From positions 20,884 to 84,883 of the forward strand of contig NZ_VCJS01000033.1 in assembly GCF_005893125.1 (NCBI RefSeq): a DNA stretch of 64,000 bases, given 5' to 3'. The translations under genes were made by a program, and so were the position numbers. Source of the stretch: Nonomuraea basaltis (GTDB lineage: Bacteria > Actinomycetota > Actinomycetes > Streptosporangiales > Streptosporangiaceae). The notes beneath the pieces are model-generated. The model saw only the letters and a program-made list of their open reading frames with translations, was not told the origin of the DNA and did not search any database. The first letter of the stretch is position 1, and each line of letters begins with the position of its first letter. Of the stretch, positions 1-8,294 are shown in pieces.

Positions 1-1
1 G

Positions 2-352
2 GCCCGGGGCTGCACGCCCGAGGCGTGCGGGTTCCGTGACCACCACGAGGAGTTGCGCGAGGCCGGGGCGGCCCGGGTGTTCGGGCTGTCGTCGCAGTCC
101 GGCGAGTACCAGCGCGAGCTCGTCGATCGTCTGCGCCTGCCGTTCCGCATGCTGGCGGACCCGGGGTTCGCGGTGCGCGATGCGCTGAAGCTGCCGACGT
201 TCGAGGCCGACGGCATGATCCTGTACCGCCGCCTGACCATGATCGTCCGCGACGCTGCGATCGAGCATTTCTTCTATCCCGTGTTCCCGCCGGACCAGCA
301 CGCCGGCCAGGTCATGGCCTGGCTGCAGGCACACCCGGAGGGCGAGCGATGA
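2..352 (+). CDS. Peroxiredoxin-like protein, 5' end cut by window edge
   Basis: The frame is open from the first bases, so the true start lies outside the window. The visible part begins with a peroxidatic-cysteine segment, GCTPEACGFRD, in which TPEAC matches the P-x-x-x-(T/S)-x-x-C type motif of AhpC/BCP peroxiredoxins; a second Cys lies five residues before it. The rest (a helix, LADPGFAVRDAL, then a strand and a C-terminal helix) fits the thioredoxin-fold tail. It likely reduces hydroperoxides in the cytoplasm. Its stop overlaps the next start (ATGA), so the two genes are co-translated. Subfamily is uncertain because the N-terminus is missing. Confidence 0.8.
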   Translation, partial: ARGCTPEACGFRDHHEELREAGAARVFGLSSQSGEYQRELVDRLRLPFRMLADPGFAVRDALKLPTFEADGMILYRRLTMIVRDAAIEHFFYPVFPPDQHAGQVMAWLQAHPEGER

Positions 353-1599
353 CCGCCCTCGCCTGGATCGGCCTGGGCGCGATGGGCGCCCGCATGGCAC
401 GCCGGCTTGTTGATGCCGGTCACGAGGTGACGGTGTGGAACCGCACGTCCGCGCGTACCGACGCCCTGGCCGCAGCCGGCGCCCGAGTGGCGGCCACCCC
501 GGCGGAGGCGGTACGGCGTGCCGAGGTGGTCTTCCTGATGTTGGCCGATCCCGCCGCCCTCCAGGCGGTGACCGAGGGGCCCGGCGGTGTCGCGTCAGGC
601 GTCGGTGCGGGCGCCACTGTGGTCGACATGTCCACGGTGGGCCCGCTCACGCTCGCCCGACTGTGGGCGGCGCTGCCGCCGGCGGTGGCGGTGCTGGACG
701 TGCCCGTGCTGGGCAGCCTGGCCGAGGCCGAGGCCGGCACGCTCACGCTGCTCGCCGGCGGGCCCGCCGAGGCCGTCGCCCGGGTACGGCCGCCGCTGTC
801 CGCCCTGGGTGAGCTCGTCCACCTCGGCCCCGCGGGCACCGGCGCCGCGGCCAAGTTGGTCGCCAATTTCGCCCTGCTGGGCATGGTCGGACTGCTCGGC
901 GAGGCGCTGGCAATCGCCGACGGCCTCGGCCTGCCCCGCGAGGTCACCTGGCGCGTCCTGGACCGCACTCCGCTCGCCGCTCAGGCGGCCCGGCGGCGGC
1001 CGGCGATCGAGTCGGGCGCCTTCGCGCCGCGCTTCGCCCTGGCGCTGGCCCGCAAGGACGCCGACCTCGTCGTCACGGCGGCGGACGAGGCGGGCGCGGA
1101 CATCCGGCTCGCCCGCGCCGTGCGGAGCTGGCTGGCCGACGCCGAGAGCGATGGGCTCCAGGCGCTCGACTACACCGCGGTCCTGCGCCATATCACCTCA
1201 CCTCCCGGCAGACCGGAACACACGGGTACCGCCGTCACCGCGGCCGACGTGCCGGGCTACTCGTGGGGCGACGGCTGTGCCGGCTGGCGGCTCGTCGACA
1301 CGCCGGGGCTGTCCGTGATCGAGGAGCGCATGCCGCCCGGCACCGCGGAGGAGTGGCACGTGCACGACCGCGCTCGTCAGTTCTTCTACGTCCTGGACGG
1401 CGAGGCGACCATGCGCACCCCTGACGGCGACGTGAGCCTTCCCGTCGGCGCCGGCGTCGAGATCGCACCCGGCACGCCGCACCAGCTGAACAACATCGCA
1501 GCGGGAGACCTGCGCTTTCTGGTCGTCAGCGCCCCCACCACGCGCGGCGATCGTCGTGCGCTTCCCGGGGTGCCGGGCCGGGCCGGGGACCTCGCATGA
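349..1599 (+). CDS. 6-phosphogluconate/3-hydroxyisobutyrate dehydrogenase-like protein fused to a C-terminal cupin
   Basis: 416 residues. Residues 1-285 form a beta-hydroxyacid dehydrogenase: Rossmann motif GLGAMG at 8-13, a substrate-loop-like segment DVPVLGS near 117-123, and catalytic K169 with N173 in GAAAKLVAN. Residues about 300-400 form a cupin with HVH at 337-339 and PGTPH at 374-378; the usual metal-ligand Glu after the two His seems to be Gln344. Dehydrogenases of this family normally end near 290-300 residues, so the cupin is an addition. The substrate is unknown. The gene overlaps its neighbours by ATGA on both sides, placing it in one operon with the peroxiredoxin and the HAD phosphatase. 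Confidence 0.85.
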   Translation: MTALAWIGLGAMGARMARRLVDAGHEVTVWNRTSARTDALAAAGARVAATPAEAVRRAEVVFLMLADPAALQAVTEGPGGVASGVGAGATVVDMSTVGPLTLARLWAALPPAVAVLDVPVLGSLAEAEAGTLTLLAGGPAEAVARVRPPLSALGELVHLGPAGTGAAAKLVANFALLGMVGLLGEALAIADGLGLPREVTWRVLDRTPLAAQAARRRPAIESGAFAPRFALALARKDADLVVTAADEAGADIRLARAVRSWLADAESDGLQALDYTAVLRHITSPPGRPEHTGTAVTAADVPGYSWGDGCAGWRLVDTPGLSVIEERMPPGTAEEWHVHDRARQFFYVLDGEATMRTPDGDVSLPVGAGVEIAPGTPHQLNNIAAGDLRFLVVSAPTTRGDRRALPGVPGRAGDLA

Positions 1600-2270
1600 C
1601 CGGGGCATCGGGCATGCGCGCGAGCGCCGTCGTGTTCGACCTCGACGGCACGCTGGTCGACACCATGATGTCGGTGCCCACCGCGTACGCCGGCACGATC
1701 CGCGCCCTCGGCGGCCCCGCCGTCACGCCGGAGGACGTGGTCGCCGCGTGGCACCTGGGGTCGACTCCCGTAGTGCTGGCCCACTTCCTCGGCCGCCCGG
1801 CCTCGGCCGAGGACCTGAACTCTTTCTACCGCCACCTGGATGTCGCGGTCGCGGCCGTCCGCCCCTTCCCCGGCGTGGCTGACATGATCGGCGCTCTCAG
1901 CCGGGCCGGCCATCCGCTCGGCGTCTTCACCAGTGCCACCCGCCGCGCCACCACGCTCATGCTCGCCATCGCGGGCCTGGCCGAGCTGTTCACGGTGGTG
2001 GTGTGCGGCGACGAGATCGGCCGGCCCAAACCCGCACCCGAGGGGCTGGAACTCGCCTGCCGCCTCCTCGGCGTGACCGCCACCGACGCGATCTATGTCG
2101 GTGACGCCGATGTAGACCTCGAGTGCGCCCGCCGAGCGGGAGCACGAGGCATTCACGCATCCTGGGGCGTCCCCGCCGTCTCCCGCACGCGCTCCCCTCT
2201 GGTGGCCAGACGTCCACAGGACGTCATAGGACTCGCCCAGCAACCCACCGGCAGACCCATCGGCACCTAA
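1596..2270 (+). CDS. HAD-superfamily phosphatase (phosphoglycolate phosphatase/beta-phosphoglucomutase type)
   Basis: 224 residues with all HAD motifs: FDLDGTLVDT (nucleophile D15, acid/base D17), TSATRR as motif II, the motif-III Lys in GRPKPAPEG, and GDADVDLECARRAG as motif IV. A helical cap lies between motifs I and II. The start overlaps the previous stop (ATGA); a second in-frame ATG six codons later is possible. It probably dephosphorylates a small sugar phosphate or acid in the cytoplasm; the substrate cannot be read from sequence. It is the last gene of the operon. Confidence 0.85.
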   Translation: MTGASGMRASAVVFDLDGTLVDTMMSVPTAYAGTIRALGGPAVTPEDVVAAWHLGSTPVVLAHFLGRPASAEDLNSFYRHLDVAVAAVRPFPGVADMIGALSRAGHPLGVFTSATRRATTLMLAIAGLAELFTVVVCGDEIGRPKPAPEGLELACRLLGVTATDAIYVGDADVDLECARRAGARGIHASWGVPAVSRTRSPLVARRPQDVIGLAQQPTGRPIGT

Positions 2271-2308
2271 TCGCGATCACCATCGCCTGGTGTGGTCTCT
2301 CATTTTCG

Positions 2309-2941
2309 ATGGACTCGGTCTACGACGGCAGCAGGTTCAACGCAGTCTCGTTCAAGAGCGGTCACGCGTGGATCGTCGGCGCCAAGAACCGCGCGAAGTG
2401 CGAGGGGGTCACACCGGCGATCTGGCACGGGGACCCGGCGGACAAGGACTGGGGCCTGGACAACATGCTCGTCCCCGACGTGCGCGGCGGGGTACTGAAG
2501 AGCATCTGGCAGACTGACCCCGACGACGTGTGGGCCGTGGGAGAGGTCTTCCCAAGCGAGCAAGAGCACGACTACCTGTCGGACAAATGCATCGACAAGG
2601 CCACAGGCAAGGAGGAAGACGTCCTCCCTGCCCCGCTCGTCATGCACTGGGACGGCGTCACCTGGGAGCACGTAAAGCTGCCCGCCTGGAACGTCTCCCT
2701 GACCGGCATCGCAGCCGCAGGCAAGCACGACGTGTGGGCAAGCGGCATCGACCTGGTCACCGACGAGGTCGTTTTCCTCCACTACGACGGCGGGAAGTGG
2801 ACACGGAAGAACCGCTTCGTCGGCGGTTCTGACAACAACGTCAAGATGACCACGATCCCGGGAACGTCCGAGCTGTGGGCGGTGGGCTCCATCAACGGGG
2901 AGCGCGACGACGAGAAGGCGTTCATCCTCAGGAGGCGTTAG
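2309..2941 (+). pseudogene. 5'-truncated beta-propeller-like protein fragment
   Basis: About 210 residues rich in W and G with repeating DVWAVG/DVWASG/ELWAVG segments spaced roughly 50 residues apart, as in the blades of secreted propeller proteins. The frame runs open upstream into the HAD gene without a ribosome site or signal peptide, and the fragment begins inside a blade, so the gene seems to have lost its 5' part. Its end overlaps the opposing recombinase fragment by 14 bp. It could still be a short expressed protein. The function is unknown. Confidence 0.5.
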
Positions 2942-3137
2942 CCGTGCCAGTCGGGGGCCGCCCTGGCTCCTGAATCCGCCAGGGCTTGAAGGCCTCCACC
3001 GACTCCGGGACGGCTTCGTCCCACTCGACCCCCATGGTCTCCAGGAAGTTCAACCACACCCGCAGCGAGGTCACGTACTTCTTCCACGTCAGCGCGTCCA
3101 ACGGCAGCATCTCGGCTGAGGAGAACCAGTCTTCCAT
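2928..3137 (-). pseudogene. Tyrosine recombinase (phage-type integrase) N-terminal fragment
   Basis: The 69 residues contain LTWKKYVTSLRVWLNFLE and WDEAVPESVEAFKPWR, typical of the SAM-like core-binding domain at the N-terminus of tyrosine recombinases. The catalytic domain (R-H-R-Y) is absent. The same frame is open up to about 3204 with no good start. This is best read as the remnant of an integrative element. Confidence 0.55.
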
Positions 3138-3255
3138 CGTCGATCGGGCATCCCCTTCGGGGGCAACAAGAACGGCTGACCGTCTCTCCGCGCCCTGACC
3201 CGGCGATCACCCCCCGCGCCGAGGAAGGGGTCGGCCCGGGGGTGCCGGCGGATGA

Positions 3256-4188
3256 TCAGCCGAATTTGGGAGCTGGGGCCGTGGCGTTGAGCGCCGTCAC
3301 GATCGTCTCCTCCTCGTACCTGAAGTGGGACTCCAGCTGGTTCGCCAGCCGCTCCAGGTCGGCGCGCAGCTGCACGGAGTCGGTTTCACCGGGTACGAAG
3401 CTGTCGACGAGCTGCCGGATGTCGTCCTGCAGCCGCGCTACCACCTTGTGCTCCTCGCCGAGCTGCGCCAGCGCCGGAGCGAGTGCGGGGAACTGCTTGG
3501 CCAGCATCGGGAACATGGCCATGTCCTCGCCGCCGTGATGCTTCTTCAGCGCCCCGCAGAAGTTCAGGCAGTGGGTGCGCATCTGCTGGGCGAGGTCCGG
3601 CGGCGTCCGCTCCATCGTGTCCACGCCGCCCTCGATCGCCTGGTCCGCCTGGGCGCGGAGCGTCTCGAGCTCCTTGCGCAGCCAGTCGTGCACCTCGACG
3701 ATCCAGTCGCCCATGCCCTTGACCCGCTCCTCGCCGGGCTTGGGGCCGATCCGGTGCAGTACGACGACCGGGATCTCCCGGGTCGTCTTGGCCTGGTGGT
3801 CGGCGTACCCCGGCGCCTCGGCGATCACGCGGTCGAAGAGCTTGTCACGCTCCTGGGCCGGCGGGATGGCGGCGATCGCCTGATAGGTGTCGCTACTCGT
3901 CTCGACCGTCACGATCGGGTTCTTGCGGATGTTGTGGTACCAGGCGGGGTGCTTGTCGGCGCCATTCGAGGACGCGACGACGATCCCTTTTCCGTCGAAT
4001 TCGAGATACCCCAGGATGCACTCCCGTCGCAGGCCGCTCTTGGCTCCGACGGTCGTCAGCACGGCCAATGTCCAGCCCTCGAACATGCCGCTCATCTTCC
4101 CGTTGTTCGCCCGAAACTCGGCGATGACCTGACGCTGGAACTCATTGACGTCGAAGCCCGCCCAGGTCTCGGCCTGTTCCTTGCTCAT
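3256..4188 (-). CDS. Deazaflavin (F420)-dependent nitroreductase-family domain fused to a hemerythrin domain
   Basis: 310 residues. Residues 1-150 match the Ddn-type split-barrel family that binds F420: TTVGAKSG(L)RR near 45-55, a following GYLEFDGKGIVVAS, then KHPAWYHNIRKNP at 79-91. Residues about 160-300 form a four-helix hemerythrin-like bundle with candidate iron ligands H168, H217/H218, E221, H247, H288 and E292. The start at 4188 has GGAAAGG six bases upstream; the frame stays open for 111 codons beyond it, but that part overlaps recombinase debris. A likely role is F420-linked reduction of quinones or nitro compounds coupled to O2 or redox sensing (inference). The gene is monocistronic. 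Confidence 0.85.
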   Translation of the reverse strand: MSKEQAETWAGFDVNEFQRQVIAEFRANNGKMSGMFEGWTLAVLTTVGAKSGLRRECILGYLEFDGKGIVVASSNGADKHPAWYHNIRKNPIVTVETSSDTYQAIAAIPPAQERDKLFDRVIAEAPGYADHQAKTTREIPVVVLHRIGPKPGEERVKGMGDWIVEVHDWLRKELETLRAQADQAIEGGVDTMERTPPDLAQQMRTHCLNFCGALKKHHGGEDMAMFPMLAKQFPALAPALAQLGEEHKVVARLQDDIRQLVDSFVPGETDSVQLRADLERLANQLESHFRYEEETIVTALNATAPAPKFG

Positions 4189-4554
4189 GCACTGCCTTTC
4201 CGTGTCGATTGATCGCGAAGGAGGGTCATGCCACCGGAAATCGACACAGAAATACCCCGCATGCCTACGCAGTGAAGATGGGCGCAGCAATCCCAGGACA
4301 GGGATTGACAAGCTGCGAGAGACGGAACGTGCCGATCTCTGCAATGGCTGAGTAGCCGCTACCTCCATGCGTAGGCCCATACGGGGCTCCGTGAGACCGT
4401 AACACCGTCCCTGCTGATCGAGCAACGTCACCTTGGCGGGTGCAACTGCGGCCGCCTGCTCGGCGGTGTTCGCGCGAGGGCTGGAGCACCGCTGCAGACA
4501 GCAGGTTGAGCGCTTATCCATGTGTTCCGCAGTTGCCCACAGGGTGACGAGCGC

Positions 4555-4715
4555 GTCCCCACCAGGTCGTGACAGACCTCAGCCAGCGGCCGGTCCGGGC
4601 CGAGCAGGGCGCAGGTGCGGTCGATTGCGCCGGCGTAGGCGCGGTGGGTGTTGGGGTTGGCGAAGCGGGGCGTGGACAGGAGGCGTCGGTGGTCCGCCCC
4701 CACGGTGATGTCCCG
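4555..4715 (-). pseudogene. Second tyrosine recombinase N-terminal fragment
   Basis: The minus strand reads STPRFANPNTHRAYAGAID followed by LLGPDRPLAEVCHDLVG, which resembles the N-terminal arm of actinobacterial integrases ('NTxRAYAxAIDR...'). The similarity then slips into other frames (LVTLWATAEH in the next frame), indicating frameshifts. No catalytic domain remains. It differs from the fragment at 2928-3137, so two separate recombinases have decayed here. Confidence 0.5.
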
Positions 4716-4749
4716 GTCTCCGCCGTGGCCAGGCATTGCCTCAGCCGCG

Positions 4750-5078
4750 AACGCCGAAGCGATACGGGCACTGGCCCTTAACGAGGTCCTCAAGGACCAG
4801 GTCGCCGCAGATCCCGCACTGCGCAAGTCGGCCTGGCGGGTGGCCGAACGGTACGTCGGTGGCCAGACCGTTGCCGAGGCGCTCGCCCGGGCCGCCCTGC
4901 TCAATGCGGGAGGGCAAGTCCGTCTCCCCTGACTACATGGGGGAGAGCTGCCGGGACGCCGGCCTGGCCACGGCCGAGACCGAGGTGTTCCTGGACCCGT
5001 CACTGCATCGCCGAGGACCCGCTCCGCCTGTTCCAGGCTCTGGTAGACGCCACCCGGCACGGCGGTCATCCCGCATCT
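4750..5078 (+). pseudogene. Frameshifted proline dehydrogenase-like N-terminal fragment
   Basis: One frame reads ALRKSAWRVAERYVGGQTV then AEALARAALLNAGG up to about 4920. The text continues in the next frame as SPDYMGESCRDAGLATAETE and FLD up to about 5000. Together they resemble the start of a proline dehydrogenase (RYVxGxTxxEAL...Y/LMGES). A possible second shift follows into the third frame (AEDPLRLFQALVDATRHGG to the stop near 5084). The barrel with the FAD and substrate residues is missing, so no enzyme can be made. The assignment rests on recalled family patterns. Confidence 0.45.
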
Positions 5079-5139
5079 GATTAGGTGGCAGGAGTGGAGT
5101 GACGCGTCCTCACCTTGATCCCGGACCAACCTGACGGCG

Positions 5140-6177
5140 CTAGTACCGCACGGTGATGCGGCCGGTGACGGCGTCGACGGTGATCGTGCCGCCGTACGGG
5201 ACGACCAGCTGTGGGTCGGTGTGCCCGATGTCCACGTTGAAGACGAGCGGAATATCCGGGTTGTATTCGGCGAAAGCCCGCAGCACGGCATCGCGCTGGC
5301 CGGTGATGAACGCGGCTCTCTGATCCGGCGAGAGCGGGTTGTCCAGCGCCCACGCTTTGGGCCGCCCAATGATCGCGGCGCCGAACCGCTGAAGCAGACC
5401 ACGCTCGCCCATGCACATCAGCACGCGATACACGTAGGTGGCGTCGGGGAGTTCCTCGGAGGTCTCCAGGAAGAGCACGCAGCCGTCGTAGGCGGCGGGA
5501 TTCTCGATGTGGTTGCCGGCGCGCAGGTTCGAGTCGATGACCTCCAGGCAGCCACCCCATGACGGGCCGGTCACGGGACGGCGCGGGCCGTGCCATTGCC
5601 AGCCTCCGCCGGAAATCATGTCCGGCTCGCTCTCCAGTAACGCCGGATTCCTCCAGTCCCGGTCGACGTCGGTGTATGCCTGGGCGGGGCGCAGGTCGTA
5701 CTCGTCATGGGTGAACAGGGCGGCCCGTACCGCCTCGGCGGCCTGCGGATTCATCGCGCCGCCACGACCGAAGACCGTCATGATCGTGCCGCCGTAGTAC
5801 GACACGATGCCGAGGTTCCACAGGTAGTTGCACAGGTTGGTGTTGTCGCTGATGCCGAAGAACGGCTTCGGATCGGCGCGGAGGATGTCCGGGTCGAGGT
5901 GACGCAGCACCTTGATCTGGTCTTCGCCTCCGATGGAGGTGAGGATGGCCCTGATCGCCGGATCGGCGAACGCGGCGTTGACGTCGGCGGCCCGAGCGGC
6001 CGGCGACGACCCGAGCTCACGGGTGGTCGGGTACTCGACCGGCACGAGTCCGAAGTCCTCCCGGAGGCGGGAGAGGCCCAGCTCGTACGGCGCGGGGAAG
6101 ATCGCGGGCAGTGCCGTGCCCGGTGACAGGATGGCCACGTGTTCACCGGGCTTCGGCTTGTCGGGGTACGCCGGCAT
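5140..6177 (-). CDS. S66-family LD-carboxypeptidase / microcin-immunity (MccF)-like serine peptidase
   Basis: 345 residues from the ATG at 6177; an upstream in-frame ATG adds ten residues of poor quality. The S66 catalytic triad is visible: Ser110 in FGISDNTNL, Glu238 in LFLETSEE and His319 in NVDIGHTDPQ. The N-terminal GEHVAILSPG segment is also typical. There is no signal peptide, so it acts in the cytoplasm. Family members recycle murein tetrapeptides or hydrolyse toxic peptide-nucleotide conjugates; the MccF-like length and sequence favour detoxification, but this is inference. It stands alone and diverges from the histidine kinase. Confidence 0.88.
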   Translation of the reverse strand: MPAYPDKPKPGEHVAILSPGTALPAIFPAPYELGLSRLREDFGLVPVEYPTTRELGSSPAARAADVNAAFADPAIRAILTSIGGEDQIKVLRHLDPDILRADPKPFFGISDNTNLCNYLWNLGIVSYYGGTIMTVFGRGGAMNPQAAEAVRAALFTHDEYDLRPAQAYTDVDRDWRNPALLESEPDMISGGGWQWHGPRRPVTGPSWGGCLEVIDSNLRAGNHIENPAAYDGCVLFLETSEELPDATYVYRVLMCMGERGLLQRFGAAIIGRPKAWALDNPLSPDQRAAFITGQRDAVLRAFAEYNPDIPLVFNVDIGHTDPQLVVPYGGTITVDAVTGRITVRY

Positions 6178-6317
6178 GCGGAGCAAGCTACCGGAGGGCG
6201 GTGCCACCGGCTACGGCTTTTCGTCTCGGCCTACAACGCACGGAGGACACACACCTTCAGGCGAAGGCCGATCGTGAAACCACGCGAGGTTCCCATGCCC
6301 AGGCGCACAATGGTCGG

Positions 6318-7706
6318 GTGCACAAGCTGATCATCCTGCTCGCGGTCGTGCTCGCCGCGGCGTCAACCGTGGCCTTACTGGGCACCGAATTCGTGGTGAC
6401 GAAGGTCCCGGTACTGCTCATGGGATATGCGGCGGGGGCCGCTGCGGTGACGTGCGGTCTGTGGGCGAGGGCGCGGTGGCCGGACAGCGCGGTGGGATCG
6501 TGGCTGGCCTGGAGCGGCGTGATGTGGCTGGCCAGCGGGATCAGCTATGCGGGCGGGACCACGGCTGTCGCTCTGGGCGCCGCGGCGGCGGCCTTTCAAC
6601 ATGGGCTGCTCGGACACGTGATGGTCGTGCTTCCGCACGGCCGCGTGGACGCGTCGGCCATGCGCGGGGTGGTGGCGCTCGCCTACGTGGTGCCCTTCCT
6701 TTCCGGCGCCATGTGGGTGGCGTACGGAGAGTTGCCCGGTGGGGGATGTCTCTGCCTGCCCCAGGCGATCGGCTGGGAAGGGGCAGAGGTGCCGCTGGCC
6801 CTGATCGGCGTGGCGATCATCGCCGGATATGCGGTCGCCCTGTCGGCGGGGGTATGCGTGCGCTGGGCCCGGCTGCCGCGGCGGGAACGCAGTGCGGCCC
6901 TCACGTTCTCCGGGCTGGTGCTCATGCTGCTGGTGCTGGCACATGAGGGAGGCAAACTGGCGCAGGCCGGCGGACTCGCGGTCTACTTCACCGGCGGACT
7001 GGTGGACAGCCTGGTCGTGCTGGGTTTCATCGTCTGGCCGCTCGCCTATCGCGTCGTGCTCGGCCGCAGGGAGGCGGCGCGCCGGATGGCCGAGCTCCTC
7101 GACGCGGGCGATGAGGCCAGGCGCCGTATCGAGCGGGACATCCATGACGGCGCCCAGCAGCGGCTGGTCAACGTACAGCTGTTGCTGGGGCTGGCACGTG
7201 ACGAGCCGGCCCGTCTCGGTCAGGCGGTCGCCGAGCTGGGCCAGGCCTTGGAGGAACTACGCGAGCTGGCGCGCGGCGCATTCCCCGCGGTGCTGGCCGA
7301 GGCCGGGCTGGGCCCCGCGCTCGGCTCGCTGGCCGAGCGGGCCGCCCTCCCCGTCCGGGTGCGAACCGATCTGCCCGTACGGCTGGCGCCGCAGGCTGAG
7401 CGCACCGCGTACTTCGTGGCCGCGGAGGCGCTGGCCAACGCCGCCAGGCACGCCCGCGCATCGGCCGTGGAGATCACTGCTGTGCTCGGAAAGGGCCTGT
7501 TGACCGTGGACGTGACCGATGACGGATGCGGTGGCGCCGTCCTCGAAGGCGGCCTGCGCGGTCTGGCCGACAGGGTGGCGGCGTGCGGGGGAACTTTCTC
7601 ACTGCACAGCCCGCCTGGGGCCGGAACCACAGTGCGAGCTGTGTTACCCGCGCAAATAGTGGAGGACGGCCAGGACCCGTCGGTTGTCGGCGGCACTGTC
7701 CGTTAG
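6318..7706 (+). CDS. Membrane sensor histidine kinase, NarL/DegS (HisKA_3) class
   Basis: 462 residues from the GTG at 6318; the longer frame upstream is antisense to the S66 gene and lacks membrane segments. The N-terminal 240 residues hold about seven hydrophobic helices. The dimerisation box ERDIHDGAQQRL puts the phospho-His at H276, followed by LRELARGAFPAVL and an HATPase_c domain with N-box ALANAARHA, G1 DDGCGG and G2-like GLRGLADRV. Its last 63 bp overlap the opposing response-regulator gene. The signal is unknown. Leaderless translation is possible since no clear Shine-Dalgarno is seen. Confidence 0.88.
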   Translation: MHKLIILLAVVLAAASTVALLGTEFVVTKVPVLLMGYAAGAAAVTCGLWARARWPDSAVGSWLAWSGVMWLASGISYAGGTTAVALGAAAAAFQHGLLGHVMVVLPHGRVDASAMRGVVALAYVVPFLSGAMWVAYGELPGGGCLCLPQAIGWEGAEVPLALIGVAIIAGYAVALSAGVCVRWARLPRRERSAALTFSGLVLMLLVLAHEGGKLAQAGGLAVYFTGGLVDSLVVLGFIVWPLAYRVVLGRREAARRMAELLDAGDEARRRIERDIHDGAQQRLVNVQLLLGLARDEPARLGQAVAELGQALEELRELARGAFPAVLAEAGLGPALGSLAERAALPVRVRTDLPVRLAPQAERTAYFVAAEALANAARHARASAVEITAVLGKGLLTVDVTDDGCGGAVLEGGLRGLADRVAACGGTFSLHSPPGAGTTVRAVLPAQIVEDGQDPSVVGGTVR

Positions 7707-8294
7707 GCCGAGCTTTCCGAAAACGCCGCGAACGTAGCCTTCGACCGTCTTCTGTGTGAGGCCGAGCAGGTCGGCGATGCCCTGGTTCGATCTGCCCTCC
7801 GCGACGAGGGCGAGCACTTCCCGCTCGCGTGGGCTGAGGCGGCCCAGCGGGCCCGGCTCACGGGGCCGGGACACCAGCTGCGAGACCACGGCGGGGTCGA
7901 GTACCGTCTGTCCCGCCGCCACGCGGCGCAGCGCGTCGGCCAGTTCGTCCGGTGCCCCGACCCGGTCCTTCAGCAGGTAGCCCGTCCGGCAAGGGGAACG
8001 GCCGAAAAGCTCTCCCGCGTGGTGGGTCTCCACGTGGTTGGACAGGAGCAGCACCGCGACGGACGGATGCTCGCGGCGCAGCCGTATGGCCAGCTCCAGG
8101 CCCTCGACCGTATAGGTGGGCGGCATGCGGATGTCCACGACCGCCACCTCGGGCGGATCGGCTCGAACCAGTCGTGCCAGCGTCTGTCCGTCGCCGGCCA
8201 GGCCGGTGACGGTGAACCCCGCGCGTTCCAGAAGAGCGGCCAGGCTCTCGCGGAACAATGCGGAGTCGTCGGCGATCATCACCTGCACGGTCAC
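7644..8294 (-). CDS. NarL/FixJ-family response regulator
   Basis: 216 residues. The receiver domain has the acidic pair in MIADDSALFRE, phospho-acceptor D54 in VVDIRMPP, and K in YLLKDRVG. The C-terminal LuxR-type helix-turn-helix reads LSPREREVLALVAEGRSN then IADLLGLTQKTVEGYV. The GTG start lies in a GTGA overlap with the CPBP protease stop, so the pair is translationally coupled. The gene is tail-to-tail with the histidine kinase, its probable partner, and overlaps it by 63 bp. Confidence 0.9.
   Translation of the reverse strand: MTVQVMIADDSALFRESLAALLERAGFTVTGLAGDGQTLARLVRADPPEVAVVDIRMPPTYTVEGLELAIRLRREHPSVAVLLLSNHVETHHAGELFGRSPCRTGYLLKDRVGAPDELADALRRVAAGQTVLDPAVVSQLVSRPREPGPLGRLSPREREVLALVAEGRSNQGIADLLGLTQKTVEGYVRGVFGKLGLTDSAADNRRVLAVLHYLRG

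Noticed and set aside
4189..4521. N-terminal extension of the reductase/hemerythrin protein by 111 residues
   Set aside because: The extension overlaps a recombinase remnant, has no domain, and the internal ATG at 4188 has a good ribosome site and matches the family start.
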